A stretch of DNA of 64,000 nt from Pseudoroseomonas cervicalis (GTDB lineage: Bacteria > Pseudomonadota > Alphaproteobacteria > Acetobacterales > Acetobacteraceae), in contig NZ_JAUTAJ010000004.1 of assembly GCF_030818485.1 (NCBI RefSeq), forward strand, positions 785,001 to 849,000, given 5' to 3'. A program made the translations under genes and the position numbers. The notes beneath the pieces were generated by a model. That model saw nothing but the letters and a program-made list of their open reading frames with translations, did no database searches and had not been told where the DNA came from. Numbering within the stretch: the stretch's first letter is position 1; each line of letters starts with the position of its first letter. Positions 1 to 11,129 of this stretch are shown here, one piece after another.

Positions 1-16
1 TGGATCACCTCCTTTC
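1..16 (+). rRNA. rrs: 16S ribosomal RNA, 3' end only
   Basis: The window opens with TGGATCACCTCCTTTC, the universal 3' tail of 16S rRNA carrying the anti-Shine-Dalgarno core CCTCC. Only these last bases are inside the window. The transcribed spacer, two tRNAs, 23S and 5S follow in the same direction. The exact mature end is estimated. Confidence 0.9.
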
Positions 17-234
17 AAGGAAGCATCGCGAGGTGGAGAGGTCTCCTCTCCGGTTGCGAAGCTCCGATAAGATACCGTCTCCAAGATTTCGGCCCCGGTG
101 GATGCCAGGGCCAGACGCCAATACTTGATCCAAGGTCACATCCGGCCGCGCCACATGCGAGAGCATGGAGCGCCGGCCGCGCATCCTTCCCCTGCGGCGA
201 AAGCCGCGGCTTGGCGAAGCGGTTTGCTTGGTTT

Positions 235-308
<74 letters not shown>

Positions 309-345
309 TACGGGCCAGCTCTAACGGCTGGTCTGGTCATCCCGT

Positions 346-417
346 GGGGGCGTAGCTCAGCGGGAGAGCGCCTGCTTTGCAAGCAGGGGGTCGTCGGTTC
401 GAATCCGATCGCCTCCA
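346..417 (+). tRNA. tRNA-Ala (TGC)
   Basis: The acceptor arm GGGGGCG (346-352) pairs with CGCCTCC (410-416), including the G3:U70 wobble pair that alanyl-tRNA synthetase uses for recognition. The anticodon TGC is at 378-380 and the discriminator is A417. CCA is not encoded. It is the second tRNA of the rRNA spacer. The cognate synthetase gene alaS is also in this window (49786-52431). Confidence 0.97.
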
Positions 418-639
418 GGACAAGGATAAGCTTCCGGAAAACCCCATCACGATGAGCAATCATCGGGGTGATCCGCGCTGTTTTACAAGTGAATCTGATT
501 TGGTGATATCGAGTGCCTGGCAAGGCTGACTTCCTTGTCAGGAGTGAGTGTCTCGGTGTTGCGTTGCTGTCCGATTGGACATGCAAGGGCGAGACGCGCT
601 TTCGGGTGCGGCTTGGTCCTGCGTGCGGGCGGTGACGAG

Positions 640-3375
<2,736 letters not shown>

Positions 3376-3474
3376 CCCATCGCTGTCGGCCTCAAAACCG
3401 ACACCGCACGCAGCACCAATCCGCACTCACACTCACTCACATCACCAAATCAGACACACCATCCGTTCACACCC

Positions 3475-3634
3475 AAAAAGAAGATCCGGCTTGGTGGCCT
3501 GGTGGCCATCGCGGGGTTGATACACCCGATCCCATCCCGAACTCGGCCGTGAAACACCCCAGCGCCCATGGTACTTCGCCTCAAGGCGCGGGAGAGTAGG
3601 TCGCCGCCAGGCCACCAAGCCGGACCTTCTTTTT
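3475..3634 (+). other. Long processing stem enclosing 5S rRNA
   Basis: A 25-base arm at 3475-3499 is complementary to 3610-3634 with a single A/C mismatch (3484). The stem brackets the 5S sequence and includes its terminal helix. The outer part is A5 on the left and T5 on the right. It is probably the precursor helix cut during 5S maturation. The T-run is inside the stem, so it need not be a terminator, and the fMet tRNA lies beyond it. Confidence 0.7.
3495..3614 (+). rRNA. rrf: 5S ribosomal RNA
   Basis: The sequence contains the conserved 5S blocks CCCGATCCCATCCCGAACTC and GGGAGAGTAGGTCGCCGCCA, and its two ends pair to form helix I (TGGCCTGG with CCAGGCCA). The length is about 120 bases. 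It follows 23S by about 120 bases and precedes tRNA-fMet, the usual alphaproteobacterial order. The exact ends are estimated. Confidence 0.93.
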
Positions 3635-3666
3635 GGTTTCCACCATGAACGGAACAAACCCACCAC

Positions 3667-3740
<74 letters not shown>

Positions 3741-3745
3741 CCCAC

Positions 3746-3774
3746 ACCCCCATGGCACTCGCCCTGGGGGTTTC
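3746..3774 (+). terminator. Probable rRNA operon terminator
   Basis: ACCCCCA (3746-3752) pairs with TGGGGGT (3765-3771) and is followed by TTCGTC just after tRNA-fMet. The T-run is short, so efficiency is uncertain. The leftward CbpM-like fragment ends at 3776, so the hairpin could serve both directions. Confidence 0.55.
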
Positions 3775-3775
3775 G

Positions 3776-4069
3776 TCATTCCAGATCCCCCCGCAGCGAC
3801 GCCAGCGCCGCGGCCCGCGCCTCCGGCGGCAGACCCTCCAGCACCGCTCGCAAGGCCGCGCGTAGACCATGCAACTGGTCCAGCAGCCGCAGCGCCACAT
3901 CCACACCCGCGGCATTCACCCCAAGCTCCTCCGTCAGATCCCGGATCAGCGCCACACGCGCCAGCTCCGCCACAGGCCGCTCCGCCTCCGACGACAGCCA
4001 GCCCTCCGACACCCAAAGCTCCAGCGTCGGCCCGATGAGGCGCGCTACAGAGCCCAGAGCTGCCGGCCG
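3776..4069 (-). pseudogene. CbpM-like chaperone-modulator fragment
   Basis: Read leftward, the frame open from a stop at 4070-4072 encodes RLIGPTLELWVSEGWL, then an acidic/proline patch, then ARVALIRDLTEELGVN and a helix around LRLLDQLHGLRAALRAVL. This matches the MerR-like fold of CbpM, the small protein that inhibits the DnaJ-type co-chaperone CbpA. The family is usually about 100 residues. The only conventional start in frame is a GTG at 4012, giving 78 residues and cutting off the first helix, because the upstream part has no ATG, GTG or TTG. No J-domain cbpA gene is adjacent. I read it as a 5'-damaged remnant between the rRNA operon and the exporter gene. A short functional protein from the GTG cannot be excluded. 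Confidence 0.5.
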
Positions 4070-4112
4070 TCACGGCTGCACGGACACCATCCAACAAGCA
4101 GCCAAGGCATAG

Positions 4113-4138
4113 AAAAGCCGGCCCGAAGGCCGGCCTGA
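4113..4138 (-). terminator. Rho-independent terminator of the ABC exporter gene
   Basis: GCCGGCC (4117-4123), loop CGAA, GGCCGGC (4128-4134). Read leftward, the stem is followed by TTTTCT. It lies about 45 bases after the exporter stop codon at 4181. Confidence 0.75.
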
Positions 4139-4180
4139 GGCGTTTCAGACAGGGCAGCCACCGCTAGCCTCCAAGCTCTC

Positions 4181-5902
4181 TCACGCCGTCACCCCATACT
4201 GCACCGAATGCAGCCGCTGATAGAGCCCGGGCTGCGCCACCAGCTCCTCATGCCGGCCGCGCGCCACGATGCCGCTCTGGTCCACCACCACGATGCTGTC
4301 GGCATCGCGGATCGTCGCCAGGCGGTGGGCGATGACCAGCGTGGTACGGCCCTCGGCCAGCTCCGTCAGGCTCTGCTGGATGGCGCGCTCGGTTTCGGTG
4401 TCGAGGGCGGAGGTCGCCTCGTCCAGGATCAGGATGGGTGGGTTCTTCAGGAAGATGCGGGCGATGGCCAGGCGCTGCTTCTGCCCGCCCGAGAGCTTCA
4501 CGCCCCGCTCGCCGATCACCGTGTCCAGCCCGTCCGGCAGGTTGGCGATGACGCCGTCCAGCCGGGCGCGGCGCGCCGCGTCCAGGATATCGGCCTCGCT
4601 GGCGCCGAGGCGGCCATAGGCAATGTTCTCGCGCAGCGTGCCGGCAAACAGGAAGACATCCTGCTGCACGATGCCGATCTGCGCCCGCAGCGAGGCCAGC
4701 GTCATCCGCCGGATGTCGATGCCATCAATGGTGATGCGCCCGCCCGTGACCTCGTAGAAGCGCGGCAGCAGCGAGCAGAGCGTGGTCTTGCCGGCGCCGG
4801 AGGGCCCGACAAAGGCCACCGTCTCCCCGGCGCGGATGGCCAGATCCACCCCGTCCAGCACCGGGCGGCCGGTGCCATAGCCGAAGCTCACCTGCTCATA
4901 GCGGATGTCGCCGCGCAGGGCGGGGGCAGGGATGGCGTCCGGCGCGTCCGTGATGTCGGGGGCGGTGTCCAGCAACTCGGCATAGCGGCGGAAGCCCGCG
5001 ATGCCCTTGGGATAGGTCTCGATCACCGCGCTGATCTTCTCGATCGGGCGGAAGAACACGCCGACCAGCAGCAGGAAGCCCACAAAGGCGCCGTTCGACA
5101 GCTGGCCCTGCAGCACGAAATAGCTGCCGGCGATCATGACGATCATCTGCGTCAGCCGCATGCCCAGATAGTTCAGAGACATGCTGGCGGCCATGATCTT
5201 GTAGGCCTCCAGCTTGGTCTGGCGGTAGCGGGCATTGTCGCGGGCGAAGAGCGTGCGCTCGTGATCCTCATTGCCGAAGGCCTTGACCACGCGGATGCCG
5301 CCCACCGCCTCCTCGATGCGGGCGTTGAAGGCGCCGACGCGGCCATAGATCTCCCGCCAGGTGCGCGTCATATGCGCGCCGTAATGCGCCGAGGCCCAGG
5401 TGATGGCCGGCACCACCACCGCCGTCATCAGCGCCAGCGGCCAGTGCACCGTGAACATCAGGGCGAAGGCGCCGATCAGCGTCATCACCGCCAGGAACAG
5501 ATCCTCCGGCCCGTGATGCGCGACCTCGCCGATCTCCTCCAGGTCGCGCGTCACCCGGGCCACCAAATGGCCCGTCTTCTGGTTGTCGTAGAATCTGAAA
5601 GAAAGCTTCTGCAGATGGTCGAAGGCCTTCCGCCGCATCTCCGTCTCGATATTGATGCCCAGCGCATGGCCCCAATAGGTGACGATGGCGTTCAGCCCGG
5701 TATTCACCAGATAGACCACCAGCAGCCCGGCGGCCGCCAGCAGGATCAGCGACCAGTTCTGGCTCGGCAGCAGATTGTCCACGAACAGCTTCACCGCGAT
5801 CGGGAAGCTCAGCTCCAGCAGGCCGGCCAGGATGGCGCAGGAGAAGTCGAGCAGGAACAGCCCCTTATGGGGCCGGTAATAGGCAAAGAAGCGCCGTAGC
5901 AT
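4181..5902 (-). CDS. ABC exporter, fused membrane and ATPase domains (MsbA/MdlB type)
   Basis: This is a 573-residue half-transporter. The N-terminal half has six hydrophobic membrane segments, starting around FLLDFSCAILAGLLEL. The C-terminal half is a complete ATPase: Walker A GPSGAGKTT near residue 365, signature LSGGQKQR near 469, Walker B ILILDEATSALD near 487 and the switch histidine in IAHRL near 520. It should act as a homodimer in the inner membrane, flipping a lipid or exporting a hydrophobic substrate. The substrate cannot be read from sequence. The start MLRRFF at 5902 was chosen because homologues begin there. An in-frame ATG at 5980 would add 26 non-homologous residues, although an AGGAGG lies just inside that extension. 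It appears monocistronic, with its own terminator at 4113-4138. Confidence 0.9.
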   Translation of the reverse strand: MLRRFFAYYRPHKGLFLLDFSCAILAGLLELSFPIAVKLFVDNLLPSQNWSLILLAAAGLLVVYLVNTGLNAIVTYWGHALGINIETEMRRKAFDHLQKLSFRFYDNQKTGHLVARVTRDLEEIGEVAHHGPEDLFLAVMTLIGAFALMFTVHWPLALMTAVVVPAITWASAHYGAHMTRTWREIYGRVGAFNARIEEAVGGIRVVKAFGNEDHERTLFARDNARYRQTKLEAYKIMAASMSLNYLGMRLTQMIVMIAGSYFVLQGQLSNGAFVGFLLLVGVFFRPIEKISAVIETYPKGIAGFRRYAELLDTAPDITDAPDAIPAPALRGDIRYEQVSFGYGTGRPVLDGVDLAIRAGETVAFVGPSGAGKTTLCSLLPRFYEVTGGRITIDGIDIRRMTLASLRAQIGIVQQDVFLFAGTLRENIAYGRLGASEADILDAARRARLDGVIANLPDGLDTVIGERGVKLSGGQKQRLAIARIFLKNPPILILDEATSALDTETERAIQQSLTELAEGRTTLVIAHRLATIRDADSIVVVDQSGIVARGRHEELVAQPGLYQRLHSVQYGVTA

Positions 5903-6081
5903 GGGGGAGGGATCCGGCCAGTGAAGACACGCCGGTGCAAACCGCACCGACGCGGTCCGGTATCCTCCTGTGGAAAACATCGGTCAAATTATTCTTTCGC
6001 GCGGCCCCAGCCGGGCGGAGAGGCGGGACGCTGCACTCACGCCAGCGTTCCGGTCTGCCACAGGGCACAGCTCCTGCAAGC

Positions 6082-6106
6082 CTGGGCCGGAGTATCCCCG
6101 GCCCAG
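6082..6106 (-). terminator. Hairpin downstream of the metallo-hydrolase gene
   Basis: CTGGGCCGG (6082-6090) and CCGGCCCAG (6098-6106) form a perfect 9-bp stem with a 7-base loop. It lies 43 bases past the stop at 6149, with no T-run on either side. It is possibly a Rho-assisted or weak terminator. The rest of 5903-6148 shows nothing I recognise. Confidence 0.4.
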
Positions 6107-6148
6107 TATCGCCCCTCTCGTCCCGGCCCTGACCGGCAGCCGAGAGAA

Positions 6149-7141
6149 TCAGAGGGTGGAGAGGTTCATGGGTTCCTGGATCCAGGCGTAACCCTCGCCC
6201 TCCTTCGCCACATGGCCGAGGCCCGGCCAGGGGAAGTGGTAGGACAGGATGGCGTGCTTGTCGGTGGCCAGCCGGTCCAGCATGCGGCTGCGGGTCTGGG
6301 CGGATTGCTTCGGGTCGGTGTCGAAGGAGAATTCCCACATCGGCTTGCGCAGCAGCAGCACATGGTGATGCGCCAGGTCGCCGGTGTTCACCATCACCTG
6401 GTTGCCGGAGCTGATGGCATAGCAATGATGCCCGACCGTATGGCCCGGCGCGGCCAGGGCGGTGATGCCGCTCACCACCTCCTGCTCGTCCCGCACCATG
6501 ATCATGCGGTCGCGATAGGCGGACAGGTTCTTCTTCGCGCCCTCGATGAAGGACGTCATGAAGGCCGGGCCGCGCTTGTTGGCATCATCCGTCCAGAAGC
6601 GCAGATCGGCCTCCGACACCGCCACCTGGGCGTTGGGGAAGACCTTGTTGCCCTGCGCATCCACCAGCCCCCAGCAATGGTCGCAATGGGCATGGGTCAG
6701 GATGACCAGGTCGATCTGCTCCGGGCTGATGCCGGCGGCGCGCAGATTGGCCAGCGCCTTGCCCGTGGTCGGGCCGAACATCTGGCTGTCCGCCCCCATG
6801 CTGTCGCCCATGCCGGTGTCGAACAGGATCAGCTGCCGCCCCGTGTTCAGCACCAGGATGTTCTGCTCGAGCGTCGCCTCGTCCGTCGGCAGGAAATTGC
6901 TGCTCATCAGCCGGGCGATCTCCTCCGGCGGCGAGGCCGGGAAGGCCGGCGCTGGCTTGCCCAGCGGCAGCCGCCCGTCGGAGATCACCGTGGCCTCGTA
7001 TTCGCCGAAGCGGAAACGGTGCCAGGCCGGCGGCAGCGCGTTGCGGAAGGGGGCGGCGGCTTCGGCCGGGCGCGGCAGCTGGCTGGCGGCCGCCAGCGCG
7101 GCCGCGCCGCCCAGCAGACCGCGGCGGGTCATGCTCATCAT
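6149..7141 (-). CDS. Exported metallo-beta-lactamase-fold hydrolase
   Basis: The 330-residue product begins MMSMTRRGLLGGAAAL, a twin-arginine export signal, cleaved probably after an alanine near residue 30, so the enzyme should act in the periplasm. The zinc motif HAHCDH is at about residues 150-155 (H150, H152, D154, H155). A further metal histidine lies in AAPGHTVGHH, and a C-terminal histidine lies in ILSYHFPWPG. These define the metallo-beta-lactamase superfamily. The arrangement resembles lactonase or quorum-quenching-like hydrolases more than true beta-lactamases, but the substrate is not deducible. The start at 7141 is preceded by GGAAGG with suitable spacing. A longer in-frame start would place non-signal residues ahead of the Tat motif. 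Confidence 0.85.
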   Translation of the reverse strand: MMSMTRRGLLGGAAALAAASQLPRPAEAAAPFRNALPPAWHRFRFGEYEATVISDGRLPLGKPAPAFPASPPEEIARLMSSNFLPTDEATLEQNILVLNTGRQLILFDTGMGDSMGADSQMFGPTTGKALANLRAAGISPEQIDLVILTHAHCDHCWGLVDAQGNKVFPNAQVAVSEADLRFWTDDANKRGPAFMTSFIEGAKKNLSAYRDRMIMVRDEQEVVSGITALAAPGHTVGHHCYAISSGNQVMVNTGDLAHHHVLLLRKPMWEFSFDTDPKQSAQTRSRMLDRLATDKHAILSYHFPWPGLGHVAKEGEGYAWIQEPMNLSTL

Positions 7142-7257
7142 GGACTTGTCCTTCCCCGTCTGTGATGCGGGTTCCCGCGCCACGCCGGATCGGCGCAGCG
7201 CGGCGTGAGCGCAGCACATCTCTCCGCCGCTTCGCAATCCACGGCCGGGTGAATGGA

Positions 7258-7956
7258 TCAGATGTTAGCCGGCCGGCCCCCGGCCTGGCCCCAGGCCTGG
7301 CCCCGGTGCAGCAGATGCGTCATCGCCGCGGTGCCCAGCACCGGCACCAGCAGATTGAACAGCGGCACCGCCGCCAGCGCCGCCAGCGCCATGCCGACGG
7401 CGATGATCTGCGCCCGCTGCCGCCGGCGCAGGGCGCGGGACTGCACGACATCGACGCGCCGCTGCGCCACCCCGTCGAACAGCCCATAGCCGAGCGAGAC
7501 GGCGGCGACGGCGAAATACAGCACCACCCCGATCGGCGGCAGCAGCAGCGCCAGCGGCAGGATCAACAGGCTGAGCAGCAGCAGCCGCAGCGACAGCCCG
7601 ATGCCGGCCGAGACCTGCGCCGCCAGCGAGGCCCCCTCGGCCGGCGGCAGGCTGGGGTAGAAGCGCCGCTCCACCGCCTCCGCCACCTCGTCCAGGAACA
7701 GGCTGGTGATGCCGAGCAGCACCGGCACGAACAGCCACACGGCCGAGACCAGCACCAGCGCGCCACCCAGCAGCCCGGCCAGCGTCGCCAGCCAGCCCTC
7801 GCCCCCGGCCAGCGCGCCCACCCCCCAATCGGCCAGGAAGGCCAGGCCGGCAAAGGCCAGCAGGGCAATGCCCAACCCCTTCAGCAGGGGGCCGCGGAAG
7901 CCGGGATCGGTCAGCTGCTGCAAGGGAAGCGTCAGGGCGGCAAGCACGGCCTGCAT
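7258..7956 (-). CDS. EI24/CysZ-like integral membrane protein
   Basis: This 232-residue, strongly hydrophobic protein has several predicted membrane segments, for example LLKGLGIALLAFAGLAFLADWGVGAL, GALVLVSAVWLFVPVLLGITSLFL and a later LLLLSLLILPLALLLPPIGVVLYF. The alternating hydrophobic blocks and the FLDEVAEAVE-type amphipathic piece between them resemble the EI24 domain. In bacteria the EI24 family includes CysZ, a sulfate channel. No cysteine biosynthesis gene is nearby, so a sulfate role is not supported by context. The start ATG at 7956 was chosen because residues upstream of it are encoded by the intergenic hairpin repeat. Confidence 0.72.
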   Translation of the reverse strand: MQAVLAALTLPLQQLTDPGFRGPLLKGLGIALLAFAGLAFLADWGVGALAGGEGWLATLAGLLGGALVLVSAVWLFVPVLLGITSLFLDEVAEAVERRFYPSLPPAEGASLAAQVSAGIGLSLRLLLLSLLILPLALLLPPIGVVLYFAVAAVSLGYGLFDGVAQRRVDVVQSRALRRRQRAQIIAVGMALAALAAVPLFNLLVPVLGTAAMTHLLHRGQAWGQAGGRPANI

Positions 7957-7996
7957 GGGCAAGGGGTCTCCGGAAAGGAGACCCTCATATAAGCGT

Positions 7997-8064
7997 CCGG
8001 GGGAATGAATTCCCCCGGGCCCCCTTCTTCTTCCTGTCAGGGCCGGCCGCCGCTGGCGGCCGGC
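7997..8064 (-). repeat. Intergenic hairpin repeat family A, copy 1
   Basis: There are two perfect palindromes: CCGGGGGAAT (7997-8006) with ATTCCCCCGG (8009-8018), and GCCGGCCGCC (8042-8051) with GGCGGCCGGC (8055-8064). They are joined by a pyrimidine-rich linker ending CCTGTCAG. It lies 5 bases after the stop of the leftward binding-protein gene. Other copies are at 9358-9424 (inverted), 44027-44107 and, partial, 17219-17261. It probably works as a transcript-end hairpin. Confidence 0.8.
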
Positions 8065-8069
8065 AGGCA

Positions 8070-9308
8070 TCAGGTGCGGGTGAGGGCGCAGCCGCCTTCC
8101 GAGACGGGGCGGAAGGCCTGCTCGGGCGCGGTGGTCTCGACCAGCTTGTAGTAGTCGAAGGGCGCGCGGCTCTCCTGCGGGGATTTCACCTCGAACAGGT
8201 AGGAGGGGTGCAGCTTGCGGCCATCGGCGCGGATGCTGCCGGCGCCGAAGGCATCGTCATCCGTGGGCATCGCCTTCATGCGCTCCACCACCGCGCGGCC
8301 GGAGCGGCGCGCCTGCTCGACACCCAGATTGGCCACCGCCTTCAGGTAGTGCAGCGTGCCGGCATAGCAGCCGGCATGGATCATCCCCATCGGCAGCCCG
8401 GCCGGCATGCGCGGCGTGACGCGGCGGGCGAAGGCGCGGGTGCGGTCGTTCAGGTCCCAGTAGAAGCTCTCGGTCAGCAGCAGCCCTTGGGCGTTCTCCA
8501 GGCCCAGCCCGTGCACATCGGCGATGGCCATCAGCAGCGTCGCCATCTTGGCGCGGCGGGTCAGGCCGAACTCCCGCGCCTGCTTCACCGCGTTCACCGT
8601 ATCCGCGCCCGCATTGGCGAGGCCCACGATCTTCGCCCGGCTGGCCTGGGCCTGCACCAGGTAGGAGGAGAAATCGGTGGTGGAGGGGAAGGGGTAGCGC
8701 GCGCTGCCCAGCACCTTGCCGCCGGCCTCCTCGACGAAGCGGGTGGTGTCGCGCTGCAGGTGGTGGCCAAAGGTGTAGTCGGCGGTGATGAAGTACCAGC
8801 TGTCGCCGCCCGCCCGGGTCAGCGCGCCACCGGTCGATTTGGCCAGCATGTAGGTGTCATAGGTCCAGTGCACCGTGTTGGGGTTGCACTGGGCGCCGTG
8901 CAGGTCGGTGGTGGCGGCGCCGGAATTGACGAAGACACGGTCCTTGTCGCGGGTGACATCGGCCACGGCCAGCGCCACGGAGGAGGTCGGCACGTCGACG
9001 ATCATGTCCACCCCGTCCTGGTCGTACCAGCGGCGGGCGATGGTGGAGCCGGTGTCGGCGCGGTTCTGATGGTCGCCCTGCAGCACCTCGACGGTGATGC
9101 CGGGGTTGGCGGCCATGAATTCGGCCGCCGCCTGCTGGGTGCAGGCGACGCTTCCGGGCCCCGTCGGGTCGCGATAGGGCCCGGACATGTCGGTCAGCAC
9201 GCCGATGCGGATCGGCCGGCTGCCCTGGGCGCGCCCGCTGCGCGGGGCGGCCAGCAGCGCCGCCCCCGTACCCGCCAGCAGCGTACGACGCGGAAGAATG
9301 AGGCTCAT
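8070..9308 (-). CDS. Periplasmic binding protein, branched-chain amino acid ABC type
   Basis: The 412-residue protein starts MSLILPRRTLLAGTGAALL, an export signal with paired arginines and a likely cleavage after GRAQG. The mature part begins IRIGVLTDMSGPYRDPTGPG, the typical first strand of LivJ/AmiC-type type-I binding proteins. It keeps the family pattern through VDMIVDVPTSSVALAVADV, YFITADYTFGH and a long C-terminal lobe. No permease or ATPase gene is adjacent, so it is an orphan receptor. It is the last gene of a leftward run behind an acyl-CoA ligase, which suggests the ligand is an organic or aromatic acid. It is flanked by inverted copies of the family A repeat, so it may be transcribed separately from the ligase. 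Confidence 0.88.
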   Translation of the reverse strand: MSLILPRRTLLAGTGAALLAAPRSGRAQGSRPIRIGVLTDMSGPYRDPTGPGSVACTQQAAAEFMAANPGITVEVLQGDHQNRADTGSTIARRWYDQDGVDMIVDVPTSSVALAVADVTRDKDRVFVNSGAATTDLHGAQCNPNTVHWTYDTYMLAKSTGGALTRAGGDSWYFITADYTFGHHLQRDTTRFVEEAGGKVLGSARYPFPSTTDFSSYLVQAQASRAKIVGLANAGADTVNAVKQAREFGLTRRAKMATLLMAIADVHGLGLENAQGLLLTESFYWDLNDRTRAFARRVTPRMPAGLPMGMIHAGCYAGTLHYLKAVANLGVEQARRSGRAVVERMKAMPTDDDAFGAGSIRADGRKLHPSYLFEVKSPQESRAPFDYYKLVETTAPEQAFRPVSEGGCALTRT

Positions 9309-9357
9309 GCGTTGATCTCCCTGCCGGGCCTCTGACGGGCCCTGTGTGGATGCCGAA

Positions 9358-9424
9358 GCCGGCCGCCAGCGGCGGCCGGCCCCGGAAGAAAAAAGAAGGG
9401 GGCCCGGGGGAATTCATTCCCCCG
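9358..9424 (+). repeat. Intergenic hairpin repeat family A, copy 2 (inverted relative to copy 1)
   Basis: GCCGGCCGCC (9358-9367) with GGCGGCCGGC (9371-9380), an A/G-rich linker, then CGGGGGAAT (9405-9413) with ATTCCCCCG (9416-9424). The reverse complement matches copy 1 almost base for base over both stems. It lies between the acyl-CoA ligase stop (9433) and the binding-protein start (9308). Confidence 0.8.
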
Positions 9425-9432
9425 TTCTTCCG

Positions 9433-11070
9433 TCAGTCGCCGGCGGCTGCGCTCGCCGGCGCGGCGTAAAGCTCCCGGATCTTCGACTTCAGCAGCTTGC
9501 CGGTGGCCGTGTGCGGCAGTTCCTCGACGATGCGGATGTCGTCGGGGATGCACCAGCGCGCCACGCGCCCCTCGAAATGCGCGCGCATTTCTTCCCGTGT
9601 CAGTTCGGCACCGGGCCGCAGCACGATGACCAGCAGCGGCCGTTCCCCCCATTTCGGATCCGGCCGCGCCACGGCGGCGGCTTCCTGCACGGCGGGATGG
9701 GCGACGGCGATGTTCTCCAGCTCGATGGAGCTGATCCATTCGCCGCCCGATTTGATGACGTCCTTGGTGCGGTCGACGATGGCGACATAGCCATCGGCGT
9801 CCATGGTCGCGACATCGCCGGTGTCGAACCAGCCGGGCTCGGCATGGGCGGGGCCGGGCGGCGTGTCGTGATAGGCGGCGGCGACCCAGGGGCCGCGCAC
9901 CAGCAGCCGGCCGAAGGCGGTGCCGTCGCGCGGCACCTCGGCGCCGTCGGCGCCCTGGATGCGGAACTCCATGCCGAAGAGCGGCCGCCCCTGCCTGGCG
10001 GCCAGCGCCTGGCGCTCCGCCTCCGGCAGCCCGGCATGCCGCGCCTTGGGCGAATTGGCCAGGCCCACCGGGCTGGTCTCGGTCATGCCCCAGGCGTGCA
10101 GGACGGAGATGCCGCGCGCCTCGAAGCGCTGGATCACCACGGGCGGGCAGGCGGAGCCGCCGATGGCGACGCGCTGCAGCCGGCCCGTGCCGGCCTGGTT
10201 GGCGTCCAGCCAGTCCAGCATCGCCATCCAGATGGTGGGCACGCCGGCGGAGAAGGTGACGCCCTCGGTGGTGATCAGCTCCTGCAGCGAGGCGCCGTCC
10301 AGCTTCGGCCCCGGCAGCACCAGCCTGGCGCCGACGATGGGCGCGGCATAGGGGATGCCCCAGGCATTGACGTGGAACATCGGCACCACCGGCATCACCA
10401 CCGAGCTGGCGCCGAGGGCGAAGACATCCGGCAGGCAGCAGGCCATGGCGTGCAGGATGCAGGAGCGGTGGCTGTAGAGCGCGCCCTTCGGCATGCCGGT
10501 GGTGCCGGAGGTGTAGCAGAGGCCGCAGGCCTCGTTCTCATCCAGCAGCGGCCAGTCGAATTCTGCCGGCTGGGCGGCGAGCAGATCCTCGTAGCAGAGC
10601 AGCGGCGGCAGCCCCTCGGGCTGGGGCGGCATATGCGCGGCATCCGTCATCAGGATGATGGCGCGCACCTCGCCCAGCCGCCCGGCCAGCCCCTGCAGCA
10701 GCGGCACGAAGGTGAGATCGACGCAGAGCACCGCATCCCGCGCGTGCTGGATGATGCCGGCGATCTGGTCGGGGAAGAGGCGCGGATTGATGGTGTGGCA
10801 GACCATGCCGGCGCCGCCGGCGGCGTAGTAGATCTCCAGATGCCGGTGGGTGTTCCAGGCGAGGGTGCCAACGCGGTCGCCAGGGCCCAGGCCGAGCGCC
10901 AGCAGCGCGCGGGCCAGGCGCTGGCTGCGCGCATGCAGCTCGGCATAATTGGTGCGGTGGATCGGCCCCTCGACGCTGCGGGAGACGATCTCGGTCTCGC
11001 CGTGATAGGTCGCGGCGTGGCGCAGCACGGCGCTGACCAGCAGCGGCACATCCATCATCAGCCCACGCAT
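9433..11070 (-). CDS. AMP-forming acyl-CoA ligase
   Basis: This 545-residue ANL-superfamily enzyme activates a carboxylic acid with ATP and CoA. The visible motifs are the phosphate loop [18 protein letters not shown], the GMTETSPVG motif, the [14 protein letters not shown] block carrying the ATP-binding aspartate, and the C-terminal hinge [21 protein letters not shown] with catalytic-lysine region [13 protein letters not shown]. Order and length fit medium/long-chain fatty-acid or 3-methylmercaptopropionate-type CoA ligases. The start at 11070 has GGAGGA 6 bases upstream. An 80-residue upstream extension in frame is GC-rich and non-homologous. It lies 59 bases after a frameshifted acyl-CoA dehydrogenase of the DmdC-like family, so the two probably perform consecutive activation and oxidation steps. 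Confidence 0.92.
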   Translation of the reverse strand: MRGLMMDVPLLVSAVLRHAATYHGETEIVSRSVEGPIHRTNYAELHARSQRLARALLALGLGPGDRVGTLAWNTHRHLEIYYAAGGAGMVCHTINPRLFPDQIAGIIQHARDAVLCVDLTFVPLLQGLAGRLGEVRAIILMTDAAHMPPQPEGLPPLLCYEDLLAAQPAEFDWPLLDENEACGLCYTSGTTGMPKGALYSHRSCILHAMACCLPDVFALGASSVVMPVVPMFHVNAWGIPYAAPIVGARLVLPGPKLDGASLQELITTEGVTFSAGVPTIWMAMLDWLDANQAGTGRLQRVAIGGSACPPVVIQRFEARGISVLHAWGMTETSPVGLANSPKARHAGLPEAERQALAARQGRPLFGMEFRIQGADGAEVPRDGTAFGRLLVRGPWVAAAYHDTPPGPAHAEPGWFDTGDVATMDADGYVAIVDRTKDVIKSGGEWISSIELENIAVAHPAVQEAAAVARPDPKWGERPLLVIVLRPGAELTREEMRAHFEGRVARWCIPDDIRIVEELPHTATGKLLKSKIRELYAAPASAAAGD

Positions 11071-11129
11071 CCCAGTTCCTCCCTGTTGTTCCGGCCGGTT
11101 TTCCGGCTCGTGACGCGGCCCCGCAGCGG

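Noticed and set aside
4208..5899. Long plus-strand frame opposite the ABC exporter
   Set aside because: It is an antisense shadow of the exporter, Q/H/R-rich and without domain signals.
5903..5980. Longer ABC exporter starting at 5980
   Set aside because: The extra 26 residues lack homology and hydrophobicity. The family start is the ATG at 5902, although an AGGAGG nearby leaves some doubt.
8070..9308. Insertion-sequence hypothesis for the segment bounded by family A repeats
   Set aside because: No transposase is encoded between the repeats and no target-site duplication was seen. The same repeat also occurs singly after recA.
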